Positions 7,487 through 15,674 of a stretch of DNA of 51,302 bases are shown one piece after another. Source of the DNA: a virus; IMG/VR virus record IMGVR_UViG_3300032284_000788, positions 1-51,302 of that record. One strand, written 5' to 3'. Below the pieces are notes generated by a model, which was not told the DNA's origin, searched no databases, and worked only from the letters and a program-made list of their open reading frames with translations. Both the position numbers and the translations under genes were made by a program. Each line of letters opens with the position of its first letter. The first letter of the stretch is position 1.

Positions 7487-9278
7487 AGCCGCCAGCTAAA
7501 CCAGCACCAGCAGTAGCGCCACCTTGTCCGCCACCTGCTCCGCCAGTTCCACTTGCTTGTCCACCAGCACCAACTTCTCCTCCTGGTGCCTGTGGAACTC
7601 CCATTTCGCCACCTTGACCTTCTGTTCCTTGTTGACCAGCTTCAATATCACTCATTGTTTCAAGATCGGTATTCAATCCGCCTGGAGTTACGCCTACGTT
7701 ACGTAGATCGCTACCCTGCATTTGCTGTTGTGGAGTATCAGTATCACGTTCTTCGTGCCACATCTTGTCGTTTTCTGCCATTTCAATTTCACTAAGACCA
7801 AGATATTTCTTAAGCATAAAACGTTTTGATAGGTAATCTACACCAGCTACCTGCATGAATGATGCAATGCGCCCTGTATTCAATTCAACATCACGATATG
7901 CTGCAAAGTTTTGTGGCTCATTGAAACGCAATTCAAATATACTATTATCAAGGTTGAAACCACGATGTTTAAGAAATAGCTTAAACTCTGTATCAAACTT
8001 AGGTGAAATATACTTCTGTAAACGTTTGCAATACTCATTGAAACGATATTCTTGAATAAGAGCAGTTGTTACTTTACCATCTGTAAATGCACGTTCACTA
8101 TCTTCTGGTCCTGTTGGTAGATAAGAACTTGGAATACGTAGCGCACGATACATCTTATTAGTAAAGAAGCGCAAATCATCAATTTCACCAAGGTTTTGAC
8201 CGCCTGGAAGAACTTCTACACTGCTACCACGACCTTCAGCAGTTTGTGGAAAGAAGAAATCTTCGTTCATACTCATAGGATTATAAGAAGCATCCATTAA
8301 GTTTGATCCACCACCACTCTGAGTTGGGATACGACGTTGATTAATTTCGTTTTTAACACGTTCAACAAACTGCATTGCAAGATGCGCTGGCATATTACCA
8401 ACGTCAATCTTAAACATACGACGTTCTGGCGCACGGGATATGCGATAGATTAGGATAGCATCTTCAAGTAGTTCTTTTTGCTTGAATACTTTAAAGATAG
8501 ACTCAAAAATACTGACACCGAAAGGCCAGTTAACATCAAGACCTTCGGTTAAACTAAGATGAACAATGTGTTCTGCTGCTACTGGAAACTCATTATTACC
8601 AGCACCAAAGCGTGTATTTGGTGAGAATAACTCACCACCAGCAGTGTAAGAACGTGAGCCACCCATATAAGGAGCAAATGCATAACTGTCATTTGGACCT
8701 GGTGGACGTGTAATAGTATTATTTTGTAGGTTTGGATTTAAGTCACGGATATAATAAATCTCTGGTTCTTTACCTTTTGATTCATTAACAATAATCTTAC
8801 TAACACGATTCATTTCACTCCAGAACCACTTATAGGTTTCTGGGTCACGAACGAATACTTGGTCACCGTATTTTAGGGTATTGCGGAAAATCTTGAATAC
8901 ACGTTGGTTAAACTCATTTAAGTTATACCACTTAATAAGCTGTTCTTTTAAGATTGTAATTTCATTTTCCGTAGCATCTTCATGAAAATTAATCTCAAAT
9001 GCGGTTCGTGTTTCTTCATTAGTTTGGGTGCAGAACTCGGCAAGAATATCAAGTGCAGCATTAACTTCACTATCTAAATCCATGTTTTCATACTGTGTAT
9101 AACGATCAATACGATTAGGGTGACCACTATACACGTCTGGTAACATACTCTGATAGTTACGATAAGCAGCATTTGCCTGACTACCGAGATAATTATAGCT
9201 GCTATAATCTGTTACGCTACCGTTAACGGGACTATATGCTCCGTCACTTACGATACGCCAATGTTTCTTCCAACCCAT
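7485..9278 (-). CDS. 20: Portal vertex protein, T4 gp20-like
   Basis: This 597-residue protein (T4 gp20 is 524) forms the dodecameric DNA-entry ring at one capsid vertex. Recognisable gp20 segments include MDLDSEVNAALDILAEFCTQ near residue 65, KILPG-equivalent EVLPGGQNLGEIDDLRFF, and RALRIPSSYL. The last 80 residues are an unusual Gly/Ala/Gln-rich tail (GGQASGTGGAGGGQGGATAG) that extends beyond the T4 protein and is probably flexible. AAGGAT precedes the ATG. It starts the portal, core, protease, scaffold and capsid series. Confidence 0.95.
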   Translation of the reverse strand: MGWKKHWRIVSDGAYSPVNGSVTDYSSYNYLGSQANAAYRNYQSMLPDVYSGHPNRIDRYTQYENMDLDSEVNAALDILAEFCTQTNEETRTAFEINFHEDATENEITILKEQLIKWYNLNEFNQRVFKIFRNTLKYGDQVFVRDPETYKWFWSEMNRVSKIIVNESKGKEPEIYYIRDLNPNLQNNTITRPPGPNDSYAFAPYMGGSRSYTAGGELFSPNTRFGAGNNEFPVAAEHIVHLSLTEGLDVNWPFGVSIFESIFKVFKQKELLEDAILIYRISRAPERRMFKIDVGNMPAHLAMQFVERVKNEINQRRIPTQSGGGSNLMDASYNPMSMNEDFFFPQTAEGRGSSVEVLPGGQNLGEIDDLRFFTNKMYRALRIPSSYLPTGPEDSERAFTDGKVTTALIQEYRFNEYCKRLQKYISPKFDTEFKLFLKHRGFNLDNSIFELRFNEPQNFAAYRDVELNTGRIASFMQVAGVDYLSKRFMLKKYLGLSEIEMAENDKMWHEERDTDTPQQQMQGSDLRNVGVTPGGLNTDLETMSDIEAGQQGTEGQGGEMGVPQAPGGEVGAGGQASGTGGAGGGQGGATAGAGLAGG

Positions 9279-9318
9279 GTTTAAATCCTTATAGGATATT
9301 TACCATTCTATCCGCACA

Positions 9319-11640
9319 TTACGCAATTCTTCTGGCGGTCTTATCTGTGTTATTTGCTACATCTAGCGTAGCTTGAAGAACTGACATCATAATATTTGAT
9401 AATTTTTCAATTGCATTTAGTGTTTCTGCATTGAAATCTTTACCAGATGAATTATTATCCATACCCATGAACTGCATTGCTCTAACGATGTCTGAGTCAG
9501 GTTGAAGACCTGCAGCCGTAGAATCTATTAATTCTTTTAGTAAATCAGCAAATTGCCCATCACGCATATTTTCTGGTAGTGGAATAACAGCCTCTGTTCC
9601 ATGTAGAAGTGCACTATACCCGTCAGTAGAACCACTTACAATACCACCACGTGCAAATCCTCTTGCATTCATACCAGCAGTTTGACGTTGCGAATCTTGT
9701 AAATCTTTAAGTTCCTGCTGTAACTGAGCAATAATTCTAGAATTATCCATAACTTGTTGAGGGTCCGAAGCACTAGCCGAAGATAAGTCCGCTATGTTAT
9801 TCTGTATTGCTTCCATTCTTGCTTGAGTGCGATTGTCTGGTTCTTGGTGTCCTATTATTGGAGAAACAATATTATTGAATGCACTTGCTGCTGTATTTGC
9901 AGATGCTATGTTAAGACCAGCAAGCCATTTTAATACTTCACTTTCAACAAACGCTTTTTGAATTGATATTTTTGCATCTTGGCTAGCAGATGCCATATCT
10001 ACAAGTGCTTGAGTTTCGTCAGCTTGTGCTTTTTTTTGTTTTTCAATATTTGCTTTTGCATCAGCAACTCCTTCTGGAGTTAAGTTTGTTGCAGCAAGCA
10101 TATTTCCATAAACATTATTAATTGTTTCAACAATGGCACTGTTTACTCCCAATCTACCTGCCTGTGCTAATCTAGTAGCCCAGTTTAAGTTTTCAGGTTT
10201 GGTAAGTTCTTCACGAAGTTTTCCCATAGCTGTCACGGTTTGTGAAGTTGCATCTTCTAACTTAATAGTAGGGTCTAATGTAGCATTGCTAGCAGTTTGC
10301 AATTGCTCAACAACTGCAGGGATTTCCATAAGAGAACGAACGCCTGGGTCTGCAGATTGTATACCAGAAACTTGAGCCATATAGGCATCGGCCATTTTAC
10401 CACTTGGGTCTTGTTGTTGAAATAATATAAGTTGATCTTGAAACTTTTTCATTGCTTCTGGACCAGATTCTGATAATTTTGCATAAACGTCAGCTTGGAA
10501 TCCAGCACGTCTATTTTTTTCTTCTGCTTTTTTAGCGTCTTGTCCTGTTATAGAACTTAACAATTTCAAATTAGTAGCATAATCTGATGTAGTTTGAGCA
10601 AGTTGTTGTTCTGATGCACCACGCAGTTTTCCAGTTGCTGCGTAGGTTGACATAACTTCAGCCATTAATCCAGCTTGCTCTTTGTATCCGATACCAAGTC
10701 TGTACATCTGGGCATCAAGACCAGTATCCTTAATAACTTTACCAACCTTGCCCATTCGTTCAAGTGCAGCAGTCATACCAACTCCACTTTGAGTTAGAGA
10801 ATCTGCATTTTGTTTAATAACGTCAGCAAGTTGTGGCATAGTTAAGTTAACTGCAGCACTTGCATCACTCATACCTTTGAGACCATTGGCAAATATAGCA
10901 CCACTGCTACTAATATCCATAAATGATTTGTAGTTATTTTCTAATTCTGCATTTAATGGTGCCATTCCTTTTTGTAAAAGATCGATACCGCCGCCAGCTA
11001 ACTTAGCGCCAATACCAAGAATCTCTGCATATTTTTTATATTTGCCACCACTACCACTTAAATCTTTACCGAACTTTTCAAGAGCATTTCCACCAGCTTT
11101 AAATGCACCGCTAAGCGCCTCCGCACCTGTTTTTGATGCTTCAATAGCAAAACTAATGTCACTACCGCCGCCCTGATAACTTTTTATTAATCCGCCAGCA
11201 GCGCCACCGACTAACCCAAGAGTTGTACTAGCTGCACCTAGACCAACATCAAATCTTTTCATAATATTGGTAAGCGACTTTATTTGATTATATTGCTGCG
11301 TTAATGCAGCAATACTTTCTTGAGCAGCACGTTGAGATTCTTCATCTTTTCCAGCAGCCATTTCAATGGCTTTTGTCATTTGTCTGAATGCTATCTCAGC
11401 ATCACCACTAGACATTGAGCCTCTACGTACAGCATCACTAAAATCACGTAATTCTTGTGTACCACGTTTTTTAACAGCAGAAAACAATCTTTCATTATTT
11501 TCTGCACGTTCTGTTGCATTCATTGTTTGGTTAGCACTTTGCTGTAGTGCTCGCAGCACAGATTCAAACCCACCAAATCGACTACGCAATGATCGTAGTG
11601 TATCTTCTAATTTCTGACGTTCGATATCTGAATCTGCCAT
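9319..11640 (-). CDS. Tail tape measure protein
   Basis: The protein has 773 residues. The N-terminal 130 residues are a charged helix-rich region. Next come a hydrophobic Gly/Ala segment (AASTTLGLVGGAAGGLIKSY, near 137-156) and long Ala/Gln/Ser helical stretches. The C-terminal motif ARGGIVSGSTDGYSALLHGT followed by EAVIPLPENM is characteristic of tape measure proteins of many tailed phages. It would set tail length and take part in DNA injection, like T4 gp29. It diverges from the plus-strand gp26/gp51-like pair, so tape measure and assembly-chaperone candidates are neighbours but on opposite strands. A CATAAATA late box lies 44 nt upstream. Confidence 0.85.
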   Translation of the reverse strand: MADSDIERQKLEDTLRSLRSRFGGFESVLRALQQSANQTMNATERAENNERLFSAVKKRGTQELRDFSDAVRRGSMSSGDAEIAFRQMTKAIEMAAGKDEESQRAAQESIAALTQQYNQIKSLTNIMKRFDVGLGAASTTLGLVGGAAGGLIKSYQGGGSDISFAIEASKTGAEALSGAFKAGGNALEKFGKDLSGSGGKYKKYAEILGIGAKLAGGGIDLLQKGMAPLNAELENNYKSFMDISSSGAIFANGLKGMSDASAAVNLTMPQLADVIKQNADSLTQSGVGMTAALERMGKVGKVIKDTGLDAQMYRLGIGYKEQAGLMAEVMSTYAATGKLRGASEQQLAQTTSDYATNLKLLSSITGQDAKKAEEKNRRAGFQADVYAKLSESGPEAMKKFQDQLILFQQQDPSGKMADAYMAQVSGIQSADPGVRSLMEIPAVVEQLQTASNATLDPTIKLEDATSQTVTAMGKLREELTKPENLNWATRLAQAGRLGVNSAIVETINNVYGNMLAATNLTPEGVADAKANIEKQKKAQADETQALVDMASASQDAKISIQKAFVESEVLKWLAGLNIASANTAASAFNNIVSPIIGHQEPDNRTQARMEAIQNNIADLSSASASDPQQVMDNSRIIAQLQQELKDLQDSQRQTAGMNARGFARGGIVSGSTDGYSALLHGTEAVIPLPENMRDGQFADLLKELIDSTAAGLQPDSDIVRAMQFMGMDNNSSGKDFNAETLNAIEKLSNIMMSVLQATLDVANNTDKTARRIA

Positions 11641-11660
11641 GCTATTTTTCCAGTGTTAAA

Positions 11661-11668
11661 TATAAATG
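11661..11668 (+). promoter_or_regulatory. Late-promoter-like box ahead of the gp26-type gene
   Basis: TATAAATG (7 of 8 to TATAAATA) lies 37 nt before ATG 11705 in the short divergent gap. It is inside a GTTA...TAAC palindrome (gttaaatataaatgtaac). Modest evidence. Confidence 0.35.
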
Positions 11669-11683
11669 TAACAACATTTCAAT

Positions 11684-11691
11684 TATTTATG
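11684..11691 (-). promoter_or_regulatory. Late promoter candidate CATAAATA for the tape measure gene
   Basis: On the minus strand CATAAATA lies 44 nt before ATG 11640. It faces away from the plus-strand box at 11661-11668, so the 64-nt gap could hold two overlapping divergent late promoters. Confidence 0.45.
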
Positions 11692-11704
11692 GAAGTAAAA
11701 ATCA

Positions 11705-12547
11705 ATGCAAAATCCTAATCCATTAGCCTCACATTTTAGACAACCAGCAGTTTACTTAAAATTGCCAAGCGGTGGAAGATATTGGACAAACAATAGTCTT
11801 AATCTTCCAGCTAACGGTGAAGTTGGAATTATGCCAATGACTGCTAAAGATGAAATTATGTTGCGTACACCTGACGCACTTATGAACGGTCAGAGTATTA
11901 TCGACGTAATTCAAAGTTGTTGTCCAAATATCGTAGATGCTTGGGGTATGCCAACAATTGATGTAGATGCAATATTGATTGCTATTCGTATTGCTACATA
12001 TGGCAATGAAATGGATATTGATAGTAAATGTCAGCACTGTGACCATGACAATAGACATAAACTTGAACTAGGTTCTATTTTATTAAAGATTAAATCTCCA
12101 GATTATAATCAAGTTTTAGTTATTGATGGGCTTAAAATTAAGTTTAAACCAATGAATTACATGCAGAGTAACAAAAACAATATCATTAATTTTGAAGAAC
12201 AGAAGCTAATTCAGGTAATAACAAACGATTCACTTGATGAACAAACACGTAAATCACAGTTTGATATGCATCTACAGAGAATAATTGACAGTAATATTAA
12301 AATGTTAACAATGGGAACAGAAAGTATTACTACTGATACAGGTGAAATAGTAACAGAACCACACTACATTGCAGAGTTTTATAATAACGCAACAAATAAA
12401 ATTATTAAAGCTGTGCAGGGAAAACTTCGTGAAATTGCAGAAGTATCAAACCTACCACCAGCACGTGTTCAGTGTGAAGCATGTGAAAAAGAATATAATG
12501 TGGGGGTTACATTTGATTACGCAAATTTTTTCGAGCCACTATCCTAA
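11705..12547 (+). CDS. 26: T4 gp26-type baseplate hub/tail assembly protein with zinc ribbon
   Basis: The protein has 280 residues. The N-terminal LPSGGRYW, IMPMTAKDEIMLRTPDALMN and IAIRIATYG segments are the signature of the T4 baseplate protein family (gp26 type). Two CxxC pairs, Cys109/Cys112 (CQHC) and Cys257/Cys260 (CEAC), probably bind one zinc ion; their spacing suggests a zinc ribbon interrupted by a helical domain. In T4, gp26 acts in hub assembly and gene 51 follows it. The last codons (AAT TTT TTC) contain a -1 slippery heptamer. Because the following ORF is open in the -1 frame back through this site, a longer fusion product of about 352 residues is possible. Confidence 0.8.
   Translation: MQNPNPLASHFRQPAVYLKLPSGGRYWTNNSLNLPANGEVGIMPMTAKDEIMLRTPDALMNGQSIIDVIQSCCPNIVDAWGMPTIDVDAILIAIRIATYGNEMDIDSKCQHCDHDNRHKLELGSILLKIKSPDYNQVLVIDGLKIKFKPMNYMQSNKNNIINFEEQKLIQVITNDSLDEQTRKSQFDMHLQRIIDSNIKMLTMGTESITTDTGEIVTEPHYIAEFYNNATNKIIKAVQGKLREIAEVSNLPPARVQCEACEKEYNVGVTFDYANFFEPLS
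12526..12532 (+). promoter_or_regulatory. Candidate -1 programmed ribosomal frameshift site
   Basis: T TTT TTC, read in the gp26 frame as F275-F276 (codons 12527-12532), is a canonical X XXY YYZ heptamer. It lies 12 nt before the gp26 stop (12545-12547). After a -1 shift the frame reads RATILTLTQDEL and joins Met1 of the next ORF (12568) without a stop. A second overlapping heptamer, A AAT TTT, is at 12523-12529. A weak stem, ctatcc (12539-12544) with ggatag (12579-12584), begins 6 nt downstream. Confidence 0.55.
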
Positions 12548-12567
12548 CACTTACACAAGATGAGTTA

Positions 12568-12762
12568 ATGGCACTAGTGGATAGATATGAAAAAGAAGTA
12601 AGGTCTATTAAGAAAAATATCTTACAGATGTGTTGGCATATGCGTGGTGGTATTACGTATAATGAAGCTATGGATATGGGCCAAGCAGAACGTGACATTA
12701 TTGCTGGAATTATCAAAGAAAACCTTGAGACTACTAAGAAGACTGGTCTTAATTACTTCTGA
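12568..12762 (+). CDS. Small gp51-position protein, possibly made as a -1 frameshift extension
   Basis: The 64 residues from the first ATG are MALVDRYEKEVRSIKKNILQ then MCWHMRGGITYNEAMDMGQA, a strongly conserved helical pattern (W-x-MRGG-x-x-Y) in the ORF that follows gp26 in T4-like phages. In T4 this place holds gene 51, a hub assembly catalyst. No Shine-Dalgarno precedes ATG 12568. The frame is open upstream, and the preceding codons (LTLTQDEL) read like a natural helix N-terminus. Either initiation is coupled to gp26 termination or this is the C-terminal part of a frameshift product. Function as a tail/hub assembly chaperone is inferred. Confidence 0.7.
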   Translation: MALVDRYEKEVRSIKKNILQMCWHMRGGITYNEAMDMGQAERDIIAGIIKENLETTKKTGLNYF

Positions 12763-12770
12763 CATTATAT

Positions 12771-12788
12771 GATGACCTTACGGTCATC
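12771..12788. other. Perfect hairpin after the small ORF
   Basis: GATGACC (12771-12777), loop TTAC, GGTCATC (12782-12788): a 7-bp perfect stem 8 nt after the stop at 12762. No U-tract follows, so it may protect the mRNA 3' end or be a processing site rather than a terminator. Confidence 0.5.
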
Positions 12789-12836
12789 AGTTCGTTCGCT
12801 ATTCGCTCACTCACATCTTTTAATCAATCATAATCA

Positions 12837-12853
12837 GAAGGCTTTAGCCTTTT
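12837..12853 (+). terminator. Weak intrinsic terminator
   Basis: AAGGC (12838-12842), TTTA loop, GCCTT (12847-12851), followed by TTATATATT on the plus strand. It is a short stem with a modest U-tract, placed 75 nt after the gp26/gp51-like operon. On the minus strand the stem is followed by CTGATT, so it should act mainly on plus-strand transcripts. Confidence 0.5.
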
Positions 12854-12878
12854 ATATATTCATCTAGATTGACGTTTT

Positions 12879-13150
12879 CATATAGATTCCCTTAAGCAGG
12901 AAATCTATATGGATTACTGTCTTCATCTGAGTATCGGTAATCACACTAACAAAAAGAACTCTTATTGAGCGGGGCGGTTAGCCTGTACCCCCTTACGTCT
13001 AGTAGATTGTTCTAGCGGTTTCGTCAATTCCCTTGTTAGCGAAAATTGATCGATTGTAGTTGCTTATTCTCATAGCTACGTCATTTAGCCTATCGCAAGC
13101 CGTGCGGTGTCCAATACAGCAATGTCGGGGTGCTGACAACCTTCAGGGGT
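12879..13150. other. Gene-free, highly structured segment; candidate noncoding RNA
   Basis: There is no plausible ORF between 12763 and 13196. Within 12879-13150 I find a 10-bp perfect stem (12879-12888 with 12902-12911). A directly stacked 8-bp stem follows (12912-12919 with 12935-12942, one G-U pair). There is a long-range 7-bp pairing, CTAACAA (12946-12952) with TTGTTAG (13033-13039), enclosing a GGGG/CCCC hairpin (12971-12974 with 12988-12992). CAGCA/TGCTG (13117-13121 with 13131-13135) lies inside GGTGTC/GACAACC. The segment looks more GC-rich than its neighbours. No tRNA T-arm, tmRNA tag or group I core was recognised. The coding strand is undetermined. Confidence 0.45.
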
Positions 13151-13196
13151 ATTCTGATAAATGGACTATGCTGCCAGTGATGAGCCAAATGAGCCG

Positions 13197-14315
13197 TTAA
13201 AGGGTTCTATCTTTGATGTAATATTGTTTGCTAATTAATGTTTTATCAGCCAATTTGCCAGAGGAGCCAGAGTCGTATGTTCGAGCCAGTTGTAATCCAC
13301 TATTATATATGTTAAAAGCCAACGTGTCATTATTTTTTATGTGTTCGTAAATCTTAATATTATCAAGACTTGTTTCGTCGTTCAAATGAAAGTTTTTAAT
13401 ATATCCATTGATAGACCATATGTGTCCTGTTTTTAATTTTTCTCTGCCCATTGCCAAGTTCCATCTTTCATAAAAACTTATGTTACTTGCAAACTCGGCT
13501 CGTCCCTTTCCCTGCACATCGTGAACTAATTCTTCATCTAACTCTGGTAATGAATTAAACCAATCAACTACCATATGGCATTGCTTGATATGAAGTTCTG
13601 GCAATTCATTGCTAAAATAGAAGTTTTCTTGGTTGGCACCAATATAATCTACTGCAACGTCCACCATGAATCCATACCACTTACCATCACGTAGTAGCAC
13701 TTTGGGTTTATCTACACCCATAATATTACCACGATTTGATATGTTTTTGCTAGTTAATAAGAAATCATCCATGATATTTGTTGCAAAATATCGACTTGTT
13801 TTTGTTATCTTTAATCCAGAACCTGGATGGAATACCCAATCTGAATCTTGATTCTCATAAAACTTCAGTAGAACTTTATAATCTATTCTTACAACGTTTA
13901 TTTTTAAGTCTGGATAGTATAACTTCTTAACTAATTCTGCATGATTGATTGCGATTTCAACTTCAGGGTCGTTGAAAAAATCTCTCTTATCATAGATTAA
14001 TATCTCATCTAATAGAATATTATTGTCAATGAATGCTTTTAATATAGTATAGCTATCATACCCGCCACTATACCACAGTGCGATATAGGGATATTTGTCT
14101 CGTATTTGTTGGCACCGTATCTTCAACAGTGTTTTCCAACTGTCTTTTGGTTCATCAGTCCAATCGGTATTGTCCCACGTATCTTCCATCCAATGAAACT
14201 TTATCAGGGATAAATCACCACGTGCCTTATGAACAGCATCAACTTTACTGTGCGTTTTGATACCATTGACAGTAAAAAACGTATCTGTGTTATTATAGGG
14301 TTTAAACTTAAGCAT
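13197..14315 (-). CDS. PP-loop ATP-pyrophosphatase (asparagine synthetase-like C-domain)
   Basis: The protein has 372 residues. IALWYSGGYDSYTILKAF contains the PP-loop motif SGGYDS at residues 83-88, which binds ATP pyrophosphate in N-type enzymes that adenylate a carboxyl or carbonyl group (asparagine synthetase, QueC, TilS and relatives). No N-terminal glutaminase domain (Cys2 nucleophile) is present. The following strands (LLDEILIYDKRDFFNDPEVE) resemble the asparagine synthetase-type fold. It is the last gene of the transporter/oxygenase operon, 10 nt after the 2OG gene. Substrate unknown. It could amidate or ligate a small molecule, or modify a nucleotide or protein; no Zn motif of QueC was seen. 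Confidence 0.65.
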   Translation of the reverse strand: MLKFKPYNNTDTFFTVNGIKTHSKVDAVHKARGDLSLIKFHWMEDTWDNTDWTDEPKDSWKTLLKIRCQQIRDKYPYIALWYSGGYDSYTILKAFIDNNILLDEILIYDKRDFFNDPEVEIAINHAELVKKLYYPDLKINVVRIDYKVLLKFYENQDSDWVFHPGSGLKITKTSRYFATNIMDDFLLTSKNISNRGNIMGVDKPKVLLRDGKWYGFMVDVAVDYIGANQENFYFSNELPELHIKQCHMVVDWFNSLPELDEELVHDVQGKGRAEFASNISFYERWNLAMGREKLKTGHIWSINGYIKNFHLNDETSLDNIKIYEHIKNNDTLAFNIYNSGLQLARTYDSGSSGKLADKTLISKQYYIKDRTL

Positions 14316-14325
14316 TGAATTGCGG

Positions 14326-14925
14326 TTATTCTATCCCTAATCCACGTAGGCTATCAAGTCCAACTTGTATACTGACACGACGACTATTCAGATTACGAAC
14401 ACCATGCATGACACGAACATTAAGCAAACACCATGTTCTTGGTGGAATACTGATACTATCAAGTTCAGTTAGTTTGCTATGGTCATTGCAACGTGCAGCT
14501 TTTTCACGTATGATAGTCTGACCGTCTTCACGATAGAACACTGTTCTATTATTTGGTCCACCATCCTCAATGACGTAGAGCAATGCGTATTCTCGTGCAC
14601 GGTCTACGTGTGCGCCGCACGTATCATGCTCATCATCGGCCTTGATTGCACTAATTCTCACATGTGCTACATCAACATCAGTGATATTTTCATATGCCCA
14701 ACGTTTTAATTCCTCATCTACGTGCCATGCCAGTGCAGGACGATTGCGTTTTTCTTTACCATCAACAATAATTTGTAGATTCTTAGTCATATTCCAATCA
14801 ATCTGAATCCTATCAGGAGAATGTTGGAAGTTTTCCTCACTATCAATGCTGCCATAGGCAAGCTGAATGAGTTCCTCTGGAATGTGTGGCAGTTCAGGTA
14901 ATAATTTATAATACCAATCGGTCAT
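14326..14925 (-). CDS. 2-oxoglutarate/Fe(II)-dependent oxygenase
   Basis: The protein has 199 residues. The facial triad H-x-D...H is visible as His106-x-Asp108 (GAHVDRAREY) and His174 (RVMHGVRNL). Arg183-x-Ser185 (RRVSIQV) is the expected 2-oxoglutarate-binding RxS. The family hydroxylates or oxidatively cleaves small molecules, proteins or nucleic acids. Its ATG overlaps the permease stop (ATGA) and AAGGAA precedes it, so it is translationally coupled to the importer. The arrangement binding protein-ATPase-permease-oxygenase copies the tauABCD order. However, the protein is shorter than TauD (about 280 aa) and looks more like the prolyl-hydroxylase-like oxygenases common in marine phages. 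Substrate not determined. Confidence 0.75.
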   Translation of the reverse strand: MTDWYYKLLPELPHIPEELIQLAYGSIDSEENFQHSPDRIQIDWNMTKNLQIIVDGKEKRNRPALAWHVDEELKRWAYENITDVDVAHVRISAIKADDEHDTCGAHVDRAREYALLYVIEDGGPNNRTVFYREDGQTIIREKAARCNDHSKLTELDSISIPPRTWCLLNVRVMHGVRNLNSRRVSIQVGLDSLRGLGIE

Positions 14926-15674
14926 TTTAATTCCTTTAATACATTGAATAAACTGTTGATGGCAACGCCTGTCACTGCTATTACTATTAATATAACATAC
15001 ATTACATCAACATCTAATTTGTTTTTAACGTCTATTAGGTAACTACCTAATCCAAAATATCCACCAATAGCACCATATGCTATCTCTAGTGTGATAAGTG
15101 TTCGCCATATGTAGGTCCACGCAACACTGTTTAACGAGAACATCGTAGGTGCGGCTGCTGGCAAGTATACATGAATAAATGTCTTCCAATATCCCCAACG
15201 TAGGTTGTGAATATGCTTGCTCCATGTCAGCCTAACAGTGTCTATGGCAGCAAGTGTTTGATAACTCATGAACCAATACACAGATAATACCATAACAATA
15301 AGCATGGTTGTTTTACTCAGCCCAAAGAATAGTGTAACAAATGGTATCATTGCAAAGCTGGGTAGTGGCATAAAAAATGCACAGTATCGCTCAAATACTG
15401 CACGAACTGGCTTAGATAGTAAACATAGTGATACGGTTATACTAACTGCAAGTATACTCAGTGCCCATGCTTCTACTAATGTTATTAGGGTATGATAGTA
15501 TGTTTCCCAAAAGATTTCTTTCTGGAATACACCATAAGCAGCAGTTATAACTGACCAAAGACTTGGAAATATAAGAGATTCATTGGTGATTGTATAAGAT
15601 AATTGCCAAAAGACTGCCAATAGAACAATGGCAATACTATTAATTACCCAGTTCTTTGATAAAAGATTTCTCAT
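14922..15674 (-). CDS. ABC transporter permease, NitT/TauT (SsuC/TauC) type
   Basis: The inner-membrane protein has 250 residues and about six hydrophobic segments, the first at residues 10-30 (WVINSIAIVLLAVFWQLSY). The cytoplasmic EAA-type loop that docks on the ATPase is seen as HNLRWGYWKTFIHVYLPAAA near 155-175. Length and topology fit SsuC/TauC/ThiX-type permeases, which work as homodimers. AAGGAA precedes the ATG. The start lies inside the end of the ATPase gene (35-nt overlap). It is intact, with no frameshift. Confidence 0.9.
   Translation of the reverse strand: MRNLLSKNWVINSIAIVLLAVFWQLSYTITNESLIFPSLWSVITAAYGVFQKEIFWETYYHTLITLVEAWALSILAVSITVSLCLLSKPVRAVFERYCAFFMPLPSFAMIPFVTLFFGLSKTTMLIVMVLSVYWFMSYQTLAAIDTVRLTWSKHIHNLRWGYWKTFIHVYLPAAAPTMFSLNSVAWTYIWRTLITLEIAYGAIGGYFGLGSYLIDVKNKLDVDVMYVILIVIAVTGVAINSLFNVLKELK

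Noticed and set aside
12879-13190. Possible tmRNA, tRNA or group I intron in the structured gap
   Set aside because: GGGGCGGTTAGCC on the plus strand recalls tmRNA PK1, and CATAGTCC and ACTAGACG on the minus strand recall group I elements. However, no T-arm (GGTTCRANYCC), no tag ORF ending in small hydrophobics, and the intron-like elements are in the wrong order. Left as an unassigned structured region.
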